A DNA stretch of 64,000 bases from Komagataella phaffii GS115 (taxonomy: Eukaryota; Ascomycota; Pichiomycetes; Pichiales; Pichiaceae): the NCBI RefSeq assembly GCF_000027005.1, contig NC_012965.1:2181429-2245428 (forward strand), written 5' to 3'. How positions within the stretch are numbered: position 1 is the first letter of the stretch; each line of letters starts with the position of its first letter. A model generated the notes under the pieces. It was not told the origin of the DNA. It ran no database searches and was given only the letters and a program-made list of their open reading frames with translations. Both the position numbers and the translations under genes were made by a program. Shown piece by piece: positions 53,084-63,732 of the stretch.

Positions 53084-54505
53084 TTACATGTTGTTACCTA
53101 CCCTTGTGAGTTCCTTGACGAAGTTTTCTCCCCAATATGCAGCTGTGTATTTGCTGATATACTTGAACATAGACTCAAAACTAGATTCTCTCTTTTCTTC
53201 GGGTAGGGATAGAGCTTCATAAATTGCTTCACTTAACTCTTCTGTATTCCACGGATTAACCACGATTGCACCATTCAATGACTGGGCAGCTCCAGCGAAC
53301 TCACTCAATATCAGAGATCCCTTCTTTTGCTGCTGGCATGCAATATACTCGTAGGATACAAGATTCATTCCATCCCGTGTACTTGAAACGAGACAGATAT
53401 CCGAGACAGCGTATAAAGAGATCAGCTCCTCGAAGGGAACAGACTTGTGCATAAAGTGAATAGGAACAAATTCTATGGTGCCAAATTGGCCATTGATACG
53501 TCCCACAAGTTCATTAACAGTGGCACGAAGTGTTTGATACTCCTCTACATCGCCTCTTGAGGGTACAGCAACTTGAACTAAGACAACTTTGCCAATCCAT
53601 TCTGGATGCTCCTGCAAGAATATTTCAAAAGCATGTAGCTTTTGTGGAACTCCCTTGATATAATCAAGCCTGTCCACCCCGACGATTAACTTCACTCCTT
53701 GACCAAAACGTTTTTGTAATGAGTGAATTCGTTCCTGCACCAAGTGCTGCTTGATCCCTGTAGTGAACTTGTCCACATCTATTCCGATAGGATACGCTCC
53801 AACGGACACATTGTGGGAACCATACGTAAGACCTGTTGGAGTTGTTCTGCAGCCCAGAATTCGTTCCACAGACGACGTAAAATGACGAGCGTAATCATAG
53901 GTGTGGAATCCAATCAAATCACAGCTCAACACCCCTTCCAGAATCTCCTTACGTACAGGAAGAATACGATAAATCTCTGATGAAGGGAATGGCGTGTGCA
54001 AGAAAAAACCTAAACGTACATTCTTGAGTCCTTGTTCATCAATTTGACGTCGAAGCATTTGTGGGAGTAACATTAAATGGTAGTCATGAATCCAAACAAG
54101 ATCGTTATCAGCGATCTTACCAACTATAACTTTGCAGAACTGTCTGTTGGCCTCAATGTAAGCTGCCCATGCAGCCTCATCAAAATTCATTTCTCCTGGA
54201 TGATAATGAAACAAGGGCCACAAAATAGAGTTGCTAAATCCATTGTAGTGTAATTCTGCAATTTCATCACTCAGATAGATAGGAAAGCAATTGAACTTCT
54301 CTTTAAGGTCACTGTTCACCTTTTCCTGGTCAATAGCTGGAACTTCCAAACCAGGCCAGCCAAACCATTGAAATTTTTGCTTTAGCCCTTGAAGCGCAGT
54401 AACCAATCCACCACTTGACATGTTGTATTGATAGTTGCCGTCAGAACCTTTTTTGATTGTAACTGGAACTCTATTAGAGATGACTAGAACATTTCCTTCC
54501 ACCAT
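53084..54505 (-). CDS. TPS1: Trehalose-6-phosphate synthase
   Basis: This glycosyltransferase (GT20) makes trehalose 6-phosphate from UDP-glucose and glucose 6-phosphate, in stress protection and control of glycolytic influx. The blocks VISNRVPVTI, SGGLVTAL, FGWPGLEVP, WPLFHYHPGE, VWIHDYHLMLLPQMLR, FFLHTPFPSSEIYR, VGVDRLDYIKGVPQKL and SRDGMNLVSYEYIACQ run in order. At 473 residues it is a single-domain Tps1 without the phosphatase extension of Tps2. A single AGGGG (a stress-element core) occurs at 54593-54597, about 90 bases upstream of the start; TPS1 is regulated through such sites in S. cerevisiae, so this is suggestive only. Confidence 0.96.
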   Translation of the reverse strand: MVEGNVLVISNRVPVTIKKGSDGNYQYNMSSGGLVTALQGLKQKFQWFGWPGLEVPAIDQEKVNSDLKEKFNCFPIYLSDEIAELHYNGFSNSILWPLFHYHPGEMNFDEAAWAAYIEANRQFCKVIVGKIADNDLVWIHDYHLMLLPQMLRRQIDEQGLKNVRLGFFLHTPFPSSEIYRILPVRKEILEGVLSCDLIGFHTYDYARHFTSSVERILGCRTTPTGLTYGSHNVSVGAYPIGIDVDKFTTGIKQHLVQERIHSLQKRFGQGVKLIVGVDRLDYIKGVPQKLHAFEIFLQEHPEWIGKVVLVQVAVPSRGDVEEYQTLRATVNELVGRINGQFGTIEFVPIHFMHKSVPFEELISLYAVSDICLVSSTRDGMNLVSYEYIACQQQKKGSLILSEFAGAAQSLNGAIVVNPWNTEELSEAIYEALSLPEEKRESSFESMFKYISKYTAAYWGENFVKELTRVGNNM

Positions 54506-54758
54506 TTCCTGAAAGTCTAGAAGCTTTGTTGAGAGAGACGAAACTAAGGAGGTAACTGGTAAAAATATTTAGACACTTGCTATTTTCAAGGTAGGGGAAT
54601 GTCAGTTATACTTATACTACATACCAAATGTCGCGCAACAATTTCCAGGAGATGAAACTGAAACTACTGTATGCAGCTAAAAACGAGCAACAGTTCAGTT
54701 TCCTTACGGTTGTACGTGCCACTTCATAGCTTTTGCAATAAATCTGTCTACATATTTA

Positions 54759-56329
54759 TCACTTATCAGTCTTGTCTGCGCTCTTAACAATATCTTCTTC
54801 TTCCCCATGGCGCTCTCTATCGTAGAACTCATCCAGAATCTTTGGTGAGATTCTATTCAGCATTTCCTTAGGGTAGATTCTCAACAGAGACCAAGCTTGA
54901 TCTAACGACTCAAAGACAGTCCTGTTATCATAGGCACCCTGAGAAATAAATGTCTTCTCAAACTTGTCTAAAAACTCTAAGGAGAGTTTGTCTTCGATCG
55001 ACAAAGCCTCTTCACCAACAACAGCTTTCATTGCAGCGGCATCACGACCTATAGCGTATTTAGCGTATAATTGGTTAGAAACATCACCATGATCCTTACG
55101 TGTCATACCCTCGCCAATAGCGCTCTTCATTAAGCGGGACAAAGATGGCAATACGTTGATAGGGGGATAGATACCTCGATTGTGCAGTTGACGATCGACT
55201 GATATCTGGCCTTCGGTAATGTAACCAGTAAGATCGGGAATTGGATGGGTGATATCATCGTTTGGCATGGTCAAAATGGGGATTTGAGTAATGGAACCGT
55301 TACGACCTTCCACTCGCCCTGCTCTCTCGTAAATAGTTGATAAATCTGTATACATATACCCCGGATAACCTCGACGGCCGGGAACTTCTTCTCTGGCAGC
55401 CGAAACTTCACGCAACGCATCTGCATACGAGGACATATCTGTTAAAATTGTTAGCACATGTCTTTCTGTTTGATATGCCAAATATTCAGCTGTTGTAAGA
55501 GCTAGACGAGGTGTGATGATTCTTTCGATAGTGGGATCGTTTGCCAGGTTCAAAAACAATGATGTTCTTTCCAGTGACCCATTCTCCTCAAAGTCTTGTT
55601 TGAAGAACCGGGAGGTTTCCAAGTTAACACCCATAGCCGCAAAAACAATAGAAAAGTTCTCTTCATGACCATCGTGTACATCCTTAGTAGGCCTGACCAA
55701 ACCTGCCTGTCTACAAATCTGAGCCGCAATTTCGTTATGAGGCAACCCTGAAGCGGAAAAAATAGGAATCTTTTGCCCCCGAGCGATAGAATTCATAGTA
55801 TCAATAGCTGATATACCCGTGGAAATCATTTCCTCTGGATAGATACGAGAATAGGGATTGATGGGAGACCCGTTTATATCTAAAAAGTCTTCAGCAAAAA
55901 CCTTCGGTCCATTGTCTATGGGCCTACCAGACCCATCAAAAACTCGTCCTAGCATATCTTCTGACACAGGGATTTTCAAATTGTCCCCAGTAAACTCGAC
56001 ACGAGTTTTCTTGACATCAATGCCAGAAGTTCCTTCAAAGACCTGAACAATCGCTCTATTGCCACGGACTTCTAGAACCTGTCCTGCTCTGATAGTTCCA
56101 TCGGGTAGGGTAAGGTTAACAATTTCATTAAACCTAGGAAATTTGACATTTTCAAGGATCACTAAAGGGCCATTAACCCCGCCAACAGTATTATAATTGA
56201 TACGAGGCTTAACCTTAAATGCTTCGGCCACGGCCTTCTTGTTTATTTCAACTCAAACGCTAGTTAGTATCATTAGGAGATAGAAAAGTATAGTAACAGA
56301 AGCTTACATAGTTCCTGGTCGGTGAGCAT
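54759..56329 (-). CDS. VMA2: V-ATPase subunit B, spliced
   Basis: This is the non-catalytic nucleotide-binding subunit of the V1 sector that acidifies the vacuole. The main exon (56251-54759) is nearly identical in wording to yeast Vma2: [89 protein letters not shown]. Read alone it starts at an internal ATG at 56231. A first exon at 56329-56308 (MLTDQEL) splices in phase to give ...[17 protein letters not shown], which restores the family N-terminus. The total is 504 residues. Confidence 0.95.
56252..56307 (-). other. Intron of VMA2
   Basis: This 56-base intron has donor GTAAGC, a perfect TACTAAC branch site and acceptor GTTTGAG. An earlier AG directly after the branch (TACTAACTAG) is too close and out of phase. 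Confidence 0.88.
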
Positions 56330-56489
56330 TGCTTCTTATTGAAGTCCCTTTTCAAAAACAGTGATAACAATAAGGAGTTGAATTCACTGCGGTGTATTTG
56401 TTCGTATAGATTGCGATGGCTGCTTCACTGGCAAGATGACTTAGGATGGAAATTACGCAGACGTACCATGAATTACATAGAAGGAGTAA

Positions 56490-58076
56490 CTATTGAAGTT
56501 CAACTATCTCCCATTTTTCATCTTGTGCCTTCAAAATATTGGAATCAGCCCCAATTCTGTCAGATTCCTTGGAAACATTGAAGTCATTAGTAGGAGCTTC
56601 CAAGGTACTGTTTAAGTGAAATCTTGGACTATTGCTGACCTCTTCACCTGAAGTATGCTTCAATGACGCAACAACTTTGATACCAGGAGTGGCCTCAGTG
56701 ATAATTCGCGATGAATTTGCAGTTTTACTTACGTCTTTCAAAGAATACTTGTCTGTCATATCATCAATAACTTTTAATTGATGTTGAAAGAAATCGTAGA
56801 CCTTGGCATTCAATGATGGCAAGTCACCACATTCCTTTATTGAAATCATTTTTGATTTCAAATAAAGTTTATTATCGTGGTATAGGTTTTCGGTGAGGCA
56901 TTGCTCAGATTCAGTGTCCTCTGGCAAAGGTTCCCTTGGTTTTGGAACTAAACCAAAGCTCCTTTGTAAGGATTTCTCTCCATTAGTTTCTTCAGTCAAG
57001 CACTCGATTTTGTTACCGATGATCCTCCAAATAAAGGAGTTTATATCGAATAAGTCATAAAGGGTTATATCTGAATTCCAAGTAGACTCCTGTTTGTTGA
57101 GGGTTAAGAAGTTTAAAACAATGTACGAAACGGCTTTAGAGAGACAATGTATAGTATCTCTGGATGGTTCATGGTCTTCTGGAATGCCAGCAAAATACCA
57201 ATAGGACTCCCTACCTATCATGGTTTGAAATTCACACTCCTGGTTCTGATTATCGAAGCTGTATATCTTTATGCCGAAAGGGAGCTTTATGCCCAAATAC
57301 CTGGAAGTCAATTGCTGAAAGATCAAAATAGATTGAAATGACAAATTAGTCGTATTTCGATCATATAGCAGTATATCTTGTATATGTAACACAGGGACTT
57401 GCCTTATTCTCAGCTGTGTATTGGAACTTTTACTTACCTGAAGGACACTTACCAAAGTTTGTAATAAGTTTCCTCTGGCCATGCTGGTAGACTTTTCCAA
57501 AAACTCAAGTTTCTGATGAATATAACATTTGCTCAGCTCTTGGTCCATCCTACGTTTTTTGTGAGCGTTCTCTACTGACGACCTCAAATTAATAATATCT
57601 GCCTCTCTGATTCTTTTCTTAGAGAGTAGCTTCTCGATTCGTTGTTTCAACTGAGAATTGCGTATCTCCTGCTTATAGCACCTACTTTCAATCCTTAGAA
57701 TCCGTCCCAAAATTATATGGCTTTCCACCTGCAATAACCCTAAATATAGGTTCTGCACTCCATGAGCTAAATCACTTTCAATTTGATTCTCACCACGCAA
57801 ATTGTAATGTAAGCAATTTTTTAGCACGGTGTTGATACGGTATACCAATTCCGATGATTCAGATACCAACTCTACCAAACCTGTTTCCAATTTAAGTAGT
57901 TTATAGTTTATACATCCTGAGCATAGCAAGTTGGGGATTAGTTTCGCTCCATGGTGAGAAGACTTGACGGTAGGTATCAGACCGACGAGAACAGATTCTG
58001 ACTTAGTTCTCATCCCCCCTAAAGTAAGGATCGTATAGGAGTAATCACATATTCCGCATTTAGGCGACTCTTTCAT
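56490..58076 (-). CDS. ATG14: Probable autophagy PI3-kinase subunit Atg14
   Basis: Two N-terminal Cys-X2-Cys pairs (CGIC at 7-10, CSGC at 52-55) are followed by coiled-coil segments (~110-200: ILRIESRCYKQEIRNSQLKQ ... KKRIREADIINLRSSVENA) and a mixed alpha/beta region (LGIKLPFGIKIYSFDN, SYWYFAGIPED, AVSYIVLNFLTLNK) like the Atg14/Vps38/UVRAG family. The N-terminal cysteine pairs favour Atg14, the subunit that brings Vps34 complex I to the autophagosome site. The extreme C-terminus (DEKWEIVELQ) contains a W-x-x-V Atg8-interacting motif flanked by acids. Vps38 remains an alternative. It overlaps no neighbour; its stop is about 160 bases from the VMA2 start. Confidence 0.7.
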   Translation of the reverse strand: MKESPKCGICDYSYTILTLGGMRTKSESVLVGLIPTVKSSHHGAKLIPNLLCSGCINYKLLKLETGLVELVSESSELVYRINTVLKNCLHYNLRGENQIESDLAHGVQNLYLGLLQVESHIILGRILRIESRCYKQEIRNSQLKQRIEKLLSKKRIREADIINLRSSVENAHKKRRMDQELSKCYIHQKLEFLEKSTSMARGNLLQTLVSVLQVSKSSNTQLRIRQVPVLHIQDILLYDRNTTNLSFQSILIFQQLTSRYLGIKLPFGIKIYSFDNQNQECEFQTMIGRESYWYFAGIPEDHEPSRDTIHCLSKAVSYIVLNFLTLNKQESTWNSDITLYDLFDINSFIWRIIGNKIECLTEETNGEKSLQRSFGLVPKPREPLPEDTESEQCLTENLYHDNKLYLKSKMISIKECGDLPSLNAKVYDFFQHQLKVIDDMTDKYSLKDVSKTANSSRIITEATPGIKVVASLKHTSGEEVSNSPRFHLNSTLEAPTNDFNVSKESDRIGADSNILKAQDEKWEIVELQ

Positions 58077-59289
58077 ACCAGCTTGTTTAGAACTTAGGAA
58101 CTTACATGCATTCGTATGATTTCTAGGATATGCGTGTGTGGTTCACGAGCGCTGCTCCCACCTTATCGCGAATTCGATGGTTCAGTGTGTCTATTCCTTT
58201 CTTTGTAATCAAAATAATCAGACTAGCTAAGCAGCATTCATTCAGTATAATAACGGGAGCAATGTTTCATGGATACATTAAATTACTGTTTTACGATACA
58301 CTTCTTTTGACCAAAGGAATGAGTTGGTATGATGGTTGATTAGTCAGTCACTTTTGTTTTTCTCCAGCATTAGATGTTAACGCAATATTCCACAGGTAGC
58401 CCCCGTTATATTAGATGAAGTATACTTTTACCGTCATCAAAAAGCAACTGTGGACCTGAGTAAGAACTTTCAACGGTTAAAACTACAAAATAGCATACTT
58501 TACTCAATTGTCGATGACAGGAAGCCATTTTTCAGTTTTTCAGGCGTCATTTGCTGACGAAATTTTTGAGCTGCAGAATAAAAGATCATTTCGTACACCC
58601 ACAAATTAGAAGCCTGATAAGCAATCGATGGGCACTAAGCCATTTATTTGTGCTTTAGTCACTGCAAGAAGCGTAGGTACAAAAGCACTGTGAGGATTGA
58701 GCTTTTCAGCTTTCTTTTCTACTGCTATCCCTCTATGTTTTCGTACACCGACAGTAGCCTGCTGCTACCACAAGATTAAATCCAACAATGTACTCGGGCC
58801 AGCTAATTGTGATTGTATGCCTTGATATCAGTTGTATCATGAAAAATGACGATTTCTCGATGTAGTCATAGATCTGAAGGTTGTGCCGTGCTGGGAGCGT
58901 AGGAATCACTGGGTCGTACAAGTTATGTAAGGGCATCAATACGTTTTTTTGTTGATGCAAATGAACCACGTATTTATCTCCTCGTTCCCCTACTTATAAT
59001 AAGAGAGTTTGGTTCTGGTTTTTACTAGTGGAGTATACTGATTGCATAGCTAAACTGTTTCCACTTATTGACCAAAGTCATTCGAAGATTTTCAGGCGTT
59101 GTAGACAGAGAAAGCGTTCCGAAAACCATATTAAAATAGATAAGTGTTCATCCCCTTTAATGTTCTACCGTGCCACCTTTGAAATGGACTTAGTGTCTCT
59201 CAGGCTCGGAGTGCGTCAACTATCTTGATAAATTTTGGAGAACGTTGATAGTGGGATTCAGTCATCACACCCGTCCAAAGAAGATTTGC

Positions 59290-59828
59290 TCAAGATAGTC
59301 CCTCTAGTCTCAGATACTTTGCAAGGATAGGGTGAGAGATAGGTTTGTATTCAACCCCAACTGCCTGGCACGGAATTTCAAATGGGGGAAGGGGGTGAAC
59401 GTAACTAAGATTCTCTTCAAACACAATTGTCAGTTGGTTAATGATAAACTCATATCCGTTTGAGCCCGCTACCATGGGTTGTTAACCTCGAAGTCAGCTG
59501 CAGCCTAAACACCTAGATGATGTTTTGATTTTTGTTGTAAAGGCGGCTCACCTCTTCGGTGATTTCGTGTCAAACGAGATTCTCGTTGAGGCCTGACACA
59601 AAGAGATGTAATTTTTGACGCGTACTTTTAGGAACAATTTTTCTGCTATCTTAGCAGCGCCATGGCTATTGCTACTGGTTCATACTCACTGGTAGTAACC
59701 AAGACTTCAAGTGGCACATGATTACAAGATGTTGAGATTTCAGTGAAGTTCTCCTTGGTTATTTCGTTGGCAAAATATGATCCCCAACACCGAGACGAGA
59801 ATTGTCTTGCTGCACAATCGTTGAACTA
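59290..59828 (-). pseudogene. Possible eroded coding remnant
   Basis: Two stop-bounded minus-strand stretches have protein-like composition. One spans 59826-59646 (59 codons, including NEITKENFTEIS and LEVLVTTSEYEPVAIAMALL). The other spans 59475-59290, with an ATG (SNGYEFIINQLTIVFEENL, PPFEIPCQAVGVEYKPISHP). They are in line on one strand and may derive from a single lost gene. I do not recognise the family and the evidence is composition only. Confidence 0.25.
59548..59599. other. Double-hairpin structured element
   Basis: Hairpin 1 (59548-59562) pairs TCACC with GGTGA around TCTTC. Hairpin 2 (59567-59599) has a 12-base 5' strand GTGTCAAACGAG pairing with CTCGTT plus TGACAC around an ATT loop, with a six-base bulge GAGGCC on the 3' side. 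A TTTTT run follows at about 59613. It could be a small structured RNA, a transposon-end relic or chance; no promoter boxes were identified. Confidence 0.4.
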
Positions 59829-60134
59829 AGTCGTCTGCCCCTCCATTTTCACCGGCTGCCACCTCTCTTCCAGCTCATCGCAAGTCCGGATGATAGAGAG
59901 GTTTGCTGAACACAACTACCAGAGAGCAATAGTTTAATTGATAGCATGGACCAAGACAGAGGAGGGATCTCGAAGTGTTTTCTCGTAGCTGTTATTTTGG
60001 ATCAGAACAACTAAAGTTTCGCAAGTGACAACATTGTCTGTTTACACCATCGTACCAGTTAGTGGACAACCGTATTTATCAACGTTTTGTTGTGAGATAT
60101 TTGCTCCATTGTTTTCATTGGAAAAATTTGCACC

Positions 60135-60719
60135 ATGATATTTTGTGTTTTGTATGTTCTGAAAAATCTTCTAGGTTCTTATCCAATTATCACATTAACA
60201 ACCATTTGGTTTCTCTACTGTTGCGGATGGGGATTTTCTGATCAGAATGTGCCAGTTTATGCTAGTATCAACAGATATTCATATCAAGCATTGGGGTTTT
60301 TACCGAAACGAATACATAAAGTTTTTTTACAAAGCTCAGAGAGTCAGCAACCCGGTCTTAAGAATCCTGACCTAACTAAAAAATTTCCCTTTTACTCTAC
60401 TTCAAGTGGATCAAACAGTTATAATCTCCGTTTTTGTTGGAACTTGCCTATATGCATGCAATCAGTTTTAAGACAGCAGGGTGTTTGGTTGGCTCTGTCT
60501 AACTTGATACTAAACTTGTACTGTGGTATAAAAGAGTCATTGAAATTCATAAATAATCAGAAGGTTGACGATTATAAGTTTTGGCCGGGGTGTTGGTTGG
60601 TACGATTGCTTCACACTTTACAACAGGTGAACACGACATCATTTTACTGTAAATACAAAGGTGTAGAGGAAACCGTGGGACCTAAAAACAAATCTGAACA
60701 GTGTATAAGAACCAAGTGA
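60135..60719 (+). CDS. Hypothetical subtelomeric ORF
   Basis: This 194-codon ATG-started frame stands alone in the subtelomere. The N-terminus is hydrophobic (VLKNLLGSYPIITLTTIWFLYCCGWGF) and could act as a signal anchor; the rest is cysteine-containing and polar (RFCWNLPICMQS, FWPGCWLVRLLHTL, FYCKYKGVEET). No family is recognised. Its length exceeds the local background of short frames, but nothing else proves expression. It may be a young or decaying gene. Confidence 0.35.
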   Translation: MIFCVLYVLKNLLGSYPIITLTTIWFLYCCGWGFSDQNVPVYASINRYSYQALGFLPKRIHKVFLQSSESQQPGLKNPDLTKKFPFYSTSSGSNSYNLRFCWNLPICMQSVLRQQGVWLALSNLILNLYCGIKESLKFINNQKVDDYKFWPGCWLVRLLHTLQQVNTTSFYCKYKGVEETVGPKNKSEQCIRTK

Positions 60720-62028
60720 CTTACTGATCCTGCGATGGCATGAAAAGTTTCTCTGTTTGCTGAGCACGCGTCACTTCTTCTTGGCAGCAAGTAAATGTCT
60801 GATTTGAGCTTGAGCAGTTGTTTGTGAAAACAACTGAATTCAAAATTTGCCAGCTATCACGAATTTCAGCCAAGGCAGTTCCTCTACAGGTTAATGGTTT
60901 ATGCCCCTCCCACACCAGTTGGAGTCTGGCAAGACCTAGAAAAATATAATAGACATAAACCGTTGAAAGGTCAAATATAGAAGCTCCGTGAAGAGTATTG
61001 GTAAGAACAATAAACGTTGATAAGCTACTACAACCAAAAAAAAGACGTTTTCAGCGTTAGGGAATGAATAGATTTATGAATACAGTGAAAAATCAGTTGC
61101 ACAACAGAACGTATGAAAAGTGGAGATCAGGCCATTAAGGCAGAACTCTGTCATTAAAAATGGAGAAACTACGAAAGTTATCACACACTGGACATGGTTA
61201 ATGCATAGTAGGTAGTCTTCAATTGCGAAAGACTGAAGTTGCTACTGGTTGAAGAAATTGCCTTCCAGCCGAAGGATTCACTTGCAAAATAAAAATATTA
61301 TTCGATGATGAATTAAATAGAAAAATACAAATTTTGAATAATTTAATAAATCACATCTTAATCTAGGTACCCTGCAGCTCTAACTTAAACAAATGAGAAT
61401 GTTAAAAAATTAGCTTTCAATAAAAAAAATGGTAGAACTTAAACTATGAAAAAAGTAAATAAAATTGAACAAATTTCTAAAATATAGTACAATAATCTCG
61501 TGACGGGAGTAAGAAGACATTAAGCATTTTATCTAGAGATTCATTGTAACTTTATATTTCTTTCTTCTAGTGTTTTCCGCATACTCCCAAGATAAACCAT
61601 TATCATTTCTCGGCTATGAATGTTCCGTTAGTTTGATGATTTGATCAAGTTGTGCATTTTTATGTATCACTTTAGATTCTGCATCTAGTTAAGTAATCAA
61701 AAAACTCGTCTTCTACTTGGGTACCAATGTCTTGCATATTAGTACCTAATGTTCCTCTTTTATGGATGTTTTTCAAGCGGATTAGTTATGGTTGAATTAA
61801 TCTCTTCATCTATAGACTTGATTATAGAATCGAAACAAAGGTTTTTTATGGAAACGTTGACATTTTGTCATTTCAATCGGTAATCTCTCACTCTCAGAAT
61901 GAATACTAGAAAAAAAAGAAAAGAAAACTAACAACTATAGAAATCTGCCTAAGTTAATGTAAGGATCACTCAAGTACTGAAAACGAGGAAACCCGGTACT
62001 TTCTAGGGATCATCATAAACATTATAAA
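60720..62028. other. AT-rich subtelomeric transition, no gene
   Basis: These 1.3 kb hold no convincing gene. From about 61270 to 61950 the sequence becomes very AT-rich, with poly-A/T and AAATAAA-like runs (for example aaataaattgaac, aaaaaaagaaaagaaaac). This resembles AT-rich subtelomeric or replication-origin-prone DNA. A short minus-strand frame at 60721-60915 is not supported. Confidence 0.45.
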
Positions 62029-63732
62029 CTACTGATTGACTTGGCCAGTAGCGACAAGAAATGACCAATTCTTAGGATAACTTGCCTTGTACATCTTCTT
62101 GGCTCGCTTGGAGCTGCTTCTGCGTACTTTTAAGAATTCTTCGACTTCCGACATTGTCTTGAAGCTGGCAGATCTTTCGCCCATGCGGAAGAGCGGACCG
62201 CGACAGATGATGTCAGGATGCGCGACACGAGTGTGGACAAATTTTTCGCCCTCGGCTTTGACCTCTCTGTAAGAACCAATCCAGATGTGGCGAATTGCGG
62301 CTTGATGCGGCTTCTTTCGGCGCTCGTAAGCACCTCGGGCAGTCTCATCTCTATGGAACTCGCGTATATCGCCAAGGTTATATTTAGCCATGAGCTCTCG
62401 GCAGGAGGTAATCAGTTCGTACAGTGATGGCCTGTTGTCTTCACCATTAGGAGCCTCGAGTCTAAAGGAATAGTTTTGTATACGGTCATATTTTTGTGCT
62501 TTTGCTGGTGGACAAAGTGTTTTGTAGTAGGCGTCATGGTTTGTACTTTTGTCGTTCGCATAACCGCTGAAGGGGCTGTGGGCAATTAGACTAGGTAGGA
62601 GCAAGGCCCAAACGGGATCTAGATTATCGCTTTCAATTTCGGCGTAATACTCGCTGTCATTGGCACTTGATAGCCCTGTACCGTTCTGGTTTTTGATGTA
62701 GTAACTAAAAAGATCGAAGCACATTCCTAATGTTTCTTGCTGTTCCTCTGGAATAGAGCTGGTGAGCTTAAAGCGGGATGTCTTCTTGTTTGTCATTCCT
62801 ATGAAGGTACGGGCATTTGTAATCATGTAGTTGAACTCTTGTGGAGGATGGCTTTTTTCGTTTTGTGTTTGCGTATGTTCAATGGGGGTCATCATGATAC
62901 GTCGGATCCTGACGTTAATGGGATGTCTTTTTCGATAAGCATTTTGTAGGACGACGAGCGTTTGTGGCACAATAGCTTGCAGCGGAATAGCAGGTCCTTC
63001 TTTTTGTGGAATGTGAGAAGTAACCTGGAAAATTGCTGCTGCTAGTTGGTCTTCAAAGGTCTCGTGGACTGAACTTCTTTCACGTTCGGTAAGTTTGTTG
63101 AAGTTATGCGTGGCTGCATTAAGCGCGCATTCTTTGATAAGATCAGTACAGTTAGAACCTAATGCAGCGCGCAAGACATAAGTTTGTTGGTTGAGTGTCG
63201 AGGACTGGTGGTTAGATTGTGGTGTTTCGACATTGTAGTCTAAATCGGTAATATCGGAGAAGTAGCCTCCGTTTTCATCTACGAAGAAAAGGCTATTTTC
63301 AGTATTGGAATAGCATAATCCACATGTAGTAAATGCTTTTTCGCCAATTAGTTTTTGAAAAAAATTGAGGTAGTTGTTGAGTTCTGTAGATGGCGGGTTT
63401 TCGCCAAATACATCGTCAGTGGTTATTATTTTTTTGAGTGGCTTTTCGTCTGTTGGACGGTTTAGAAACTCCCTTGCTAGTTCTATGAAGGTATTCAATT
63501 TTTTTTCTTTTGTGAGTTCTTCTTTGATTTTTTGTGCAACATTTAGAAGTACCATGGTTCGAGATTGACAGCTAGTATCGCCGGTAAGTGCGTCTAATTT
63601 GCGACTGTCTGCTTCTGGAACAAGAAGGGTGCATAAGGCCATGGCCGGATGTTTTTTGCTGGTTAGAAGTATGTATGCGTCATGCTGCATGACAGATAAT
63701 GTATTTGTGATTTTGTTTGTTTTTTTGGTCAT
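62029..63732 (-). CDS. Terminal subtelomeric orphan protein
   Basis: This long uninterrupted frame of 567 codons starts with ATG at 63732 and is transcribed away from the telomere. I do not recognise its family. There is no signal peptide or membrane span. The N-terminus is Lys/Thr-rich, the middle has a CGLC pair and acidic/Asn-rich stretches, and the C-terminal ~170 residues are basic and better structured (ELITSCRELMAKYNLGDIRE, YERRKKPHQAAIRHIWIGSY, HPDIICRGPLFRMGERSASF, RSSSKRAKKMYKASYP). A TATAAATA box lies 137 bases upstream (63869-63876). Its coding strand is A/C-rich, unlike the arm genes, which suggests a different mutational or evolutionary history. It may belong to a subtelomeric family repeated at other ends. 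Confidence 0.8.
   Translation of the reverse strand: MTKKTNKITNTLSVMQHDAYILLTSKKHPAMALCTLLVPEADSRKLDALTGDTSCQSRTMVLLNVAQKIKEELTKEKKLNTFIELAREFLNRPTDEKPLKKIITTDDVFGENPPSTELNNYLNFFQKLIGEKAFTTCGLCYSNTENSLFFVDENGGYFSDITDLDYNVETPQSNHQSSTLNQQTYVLRAALGSNCTDLIKECALNAATHNFNKLTERERSSVHETFEDQLAAAIFQVTSHIPQKEGPAIPLQAIVPQTLVVLQNAYRKRHPINVRIRRIMMTPIEHTQTQNEKSHPPQEFNYMITNARTFIGMTNKKTSRFKLTSSIPEEQQETLGMCFDLFSYYIKNQNGTGLSSANDSEYYAEIESDNLDPVWALLLPSLIAHSPFSGYANDKSTNHDAYYKTLCPPAKAQKYDRIQNYSFRLEAPNGEDNRPSLYELITSCRELMAKYNLGDIREFHRDETARGAYERRKKPHQAAIRHIWIGSYREVKAEGEKFVHTRVAHPDIICRGPLFRMGERSASFKTMSEVEEFLKVRRSSSKRAKKMYKASYPKNWSFLVATGQVNQ

Larger units (their letters stand above)
58077..60134. other. Gene-poor subtelomeric segment
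   Basis: These 2.06 kb lie beyond ATG14 and contain only short frames. It holds a structured palindromic element (59548-59599) and minus-strand coding traces around 59290-59475 and 59646-59826. The density drop relative to the preceding arm is sharp. I see no transposon, LTR or tRNA. Confidence 0.5.
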
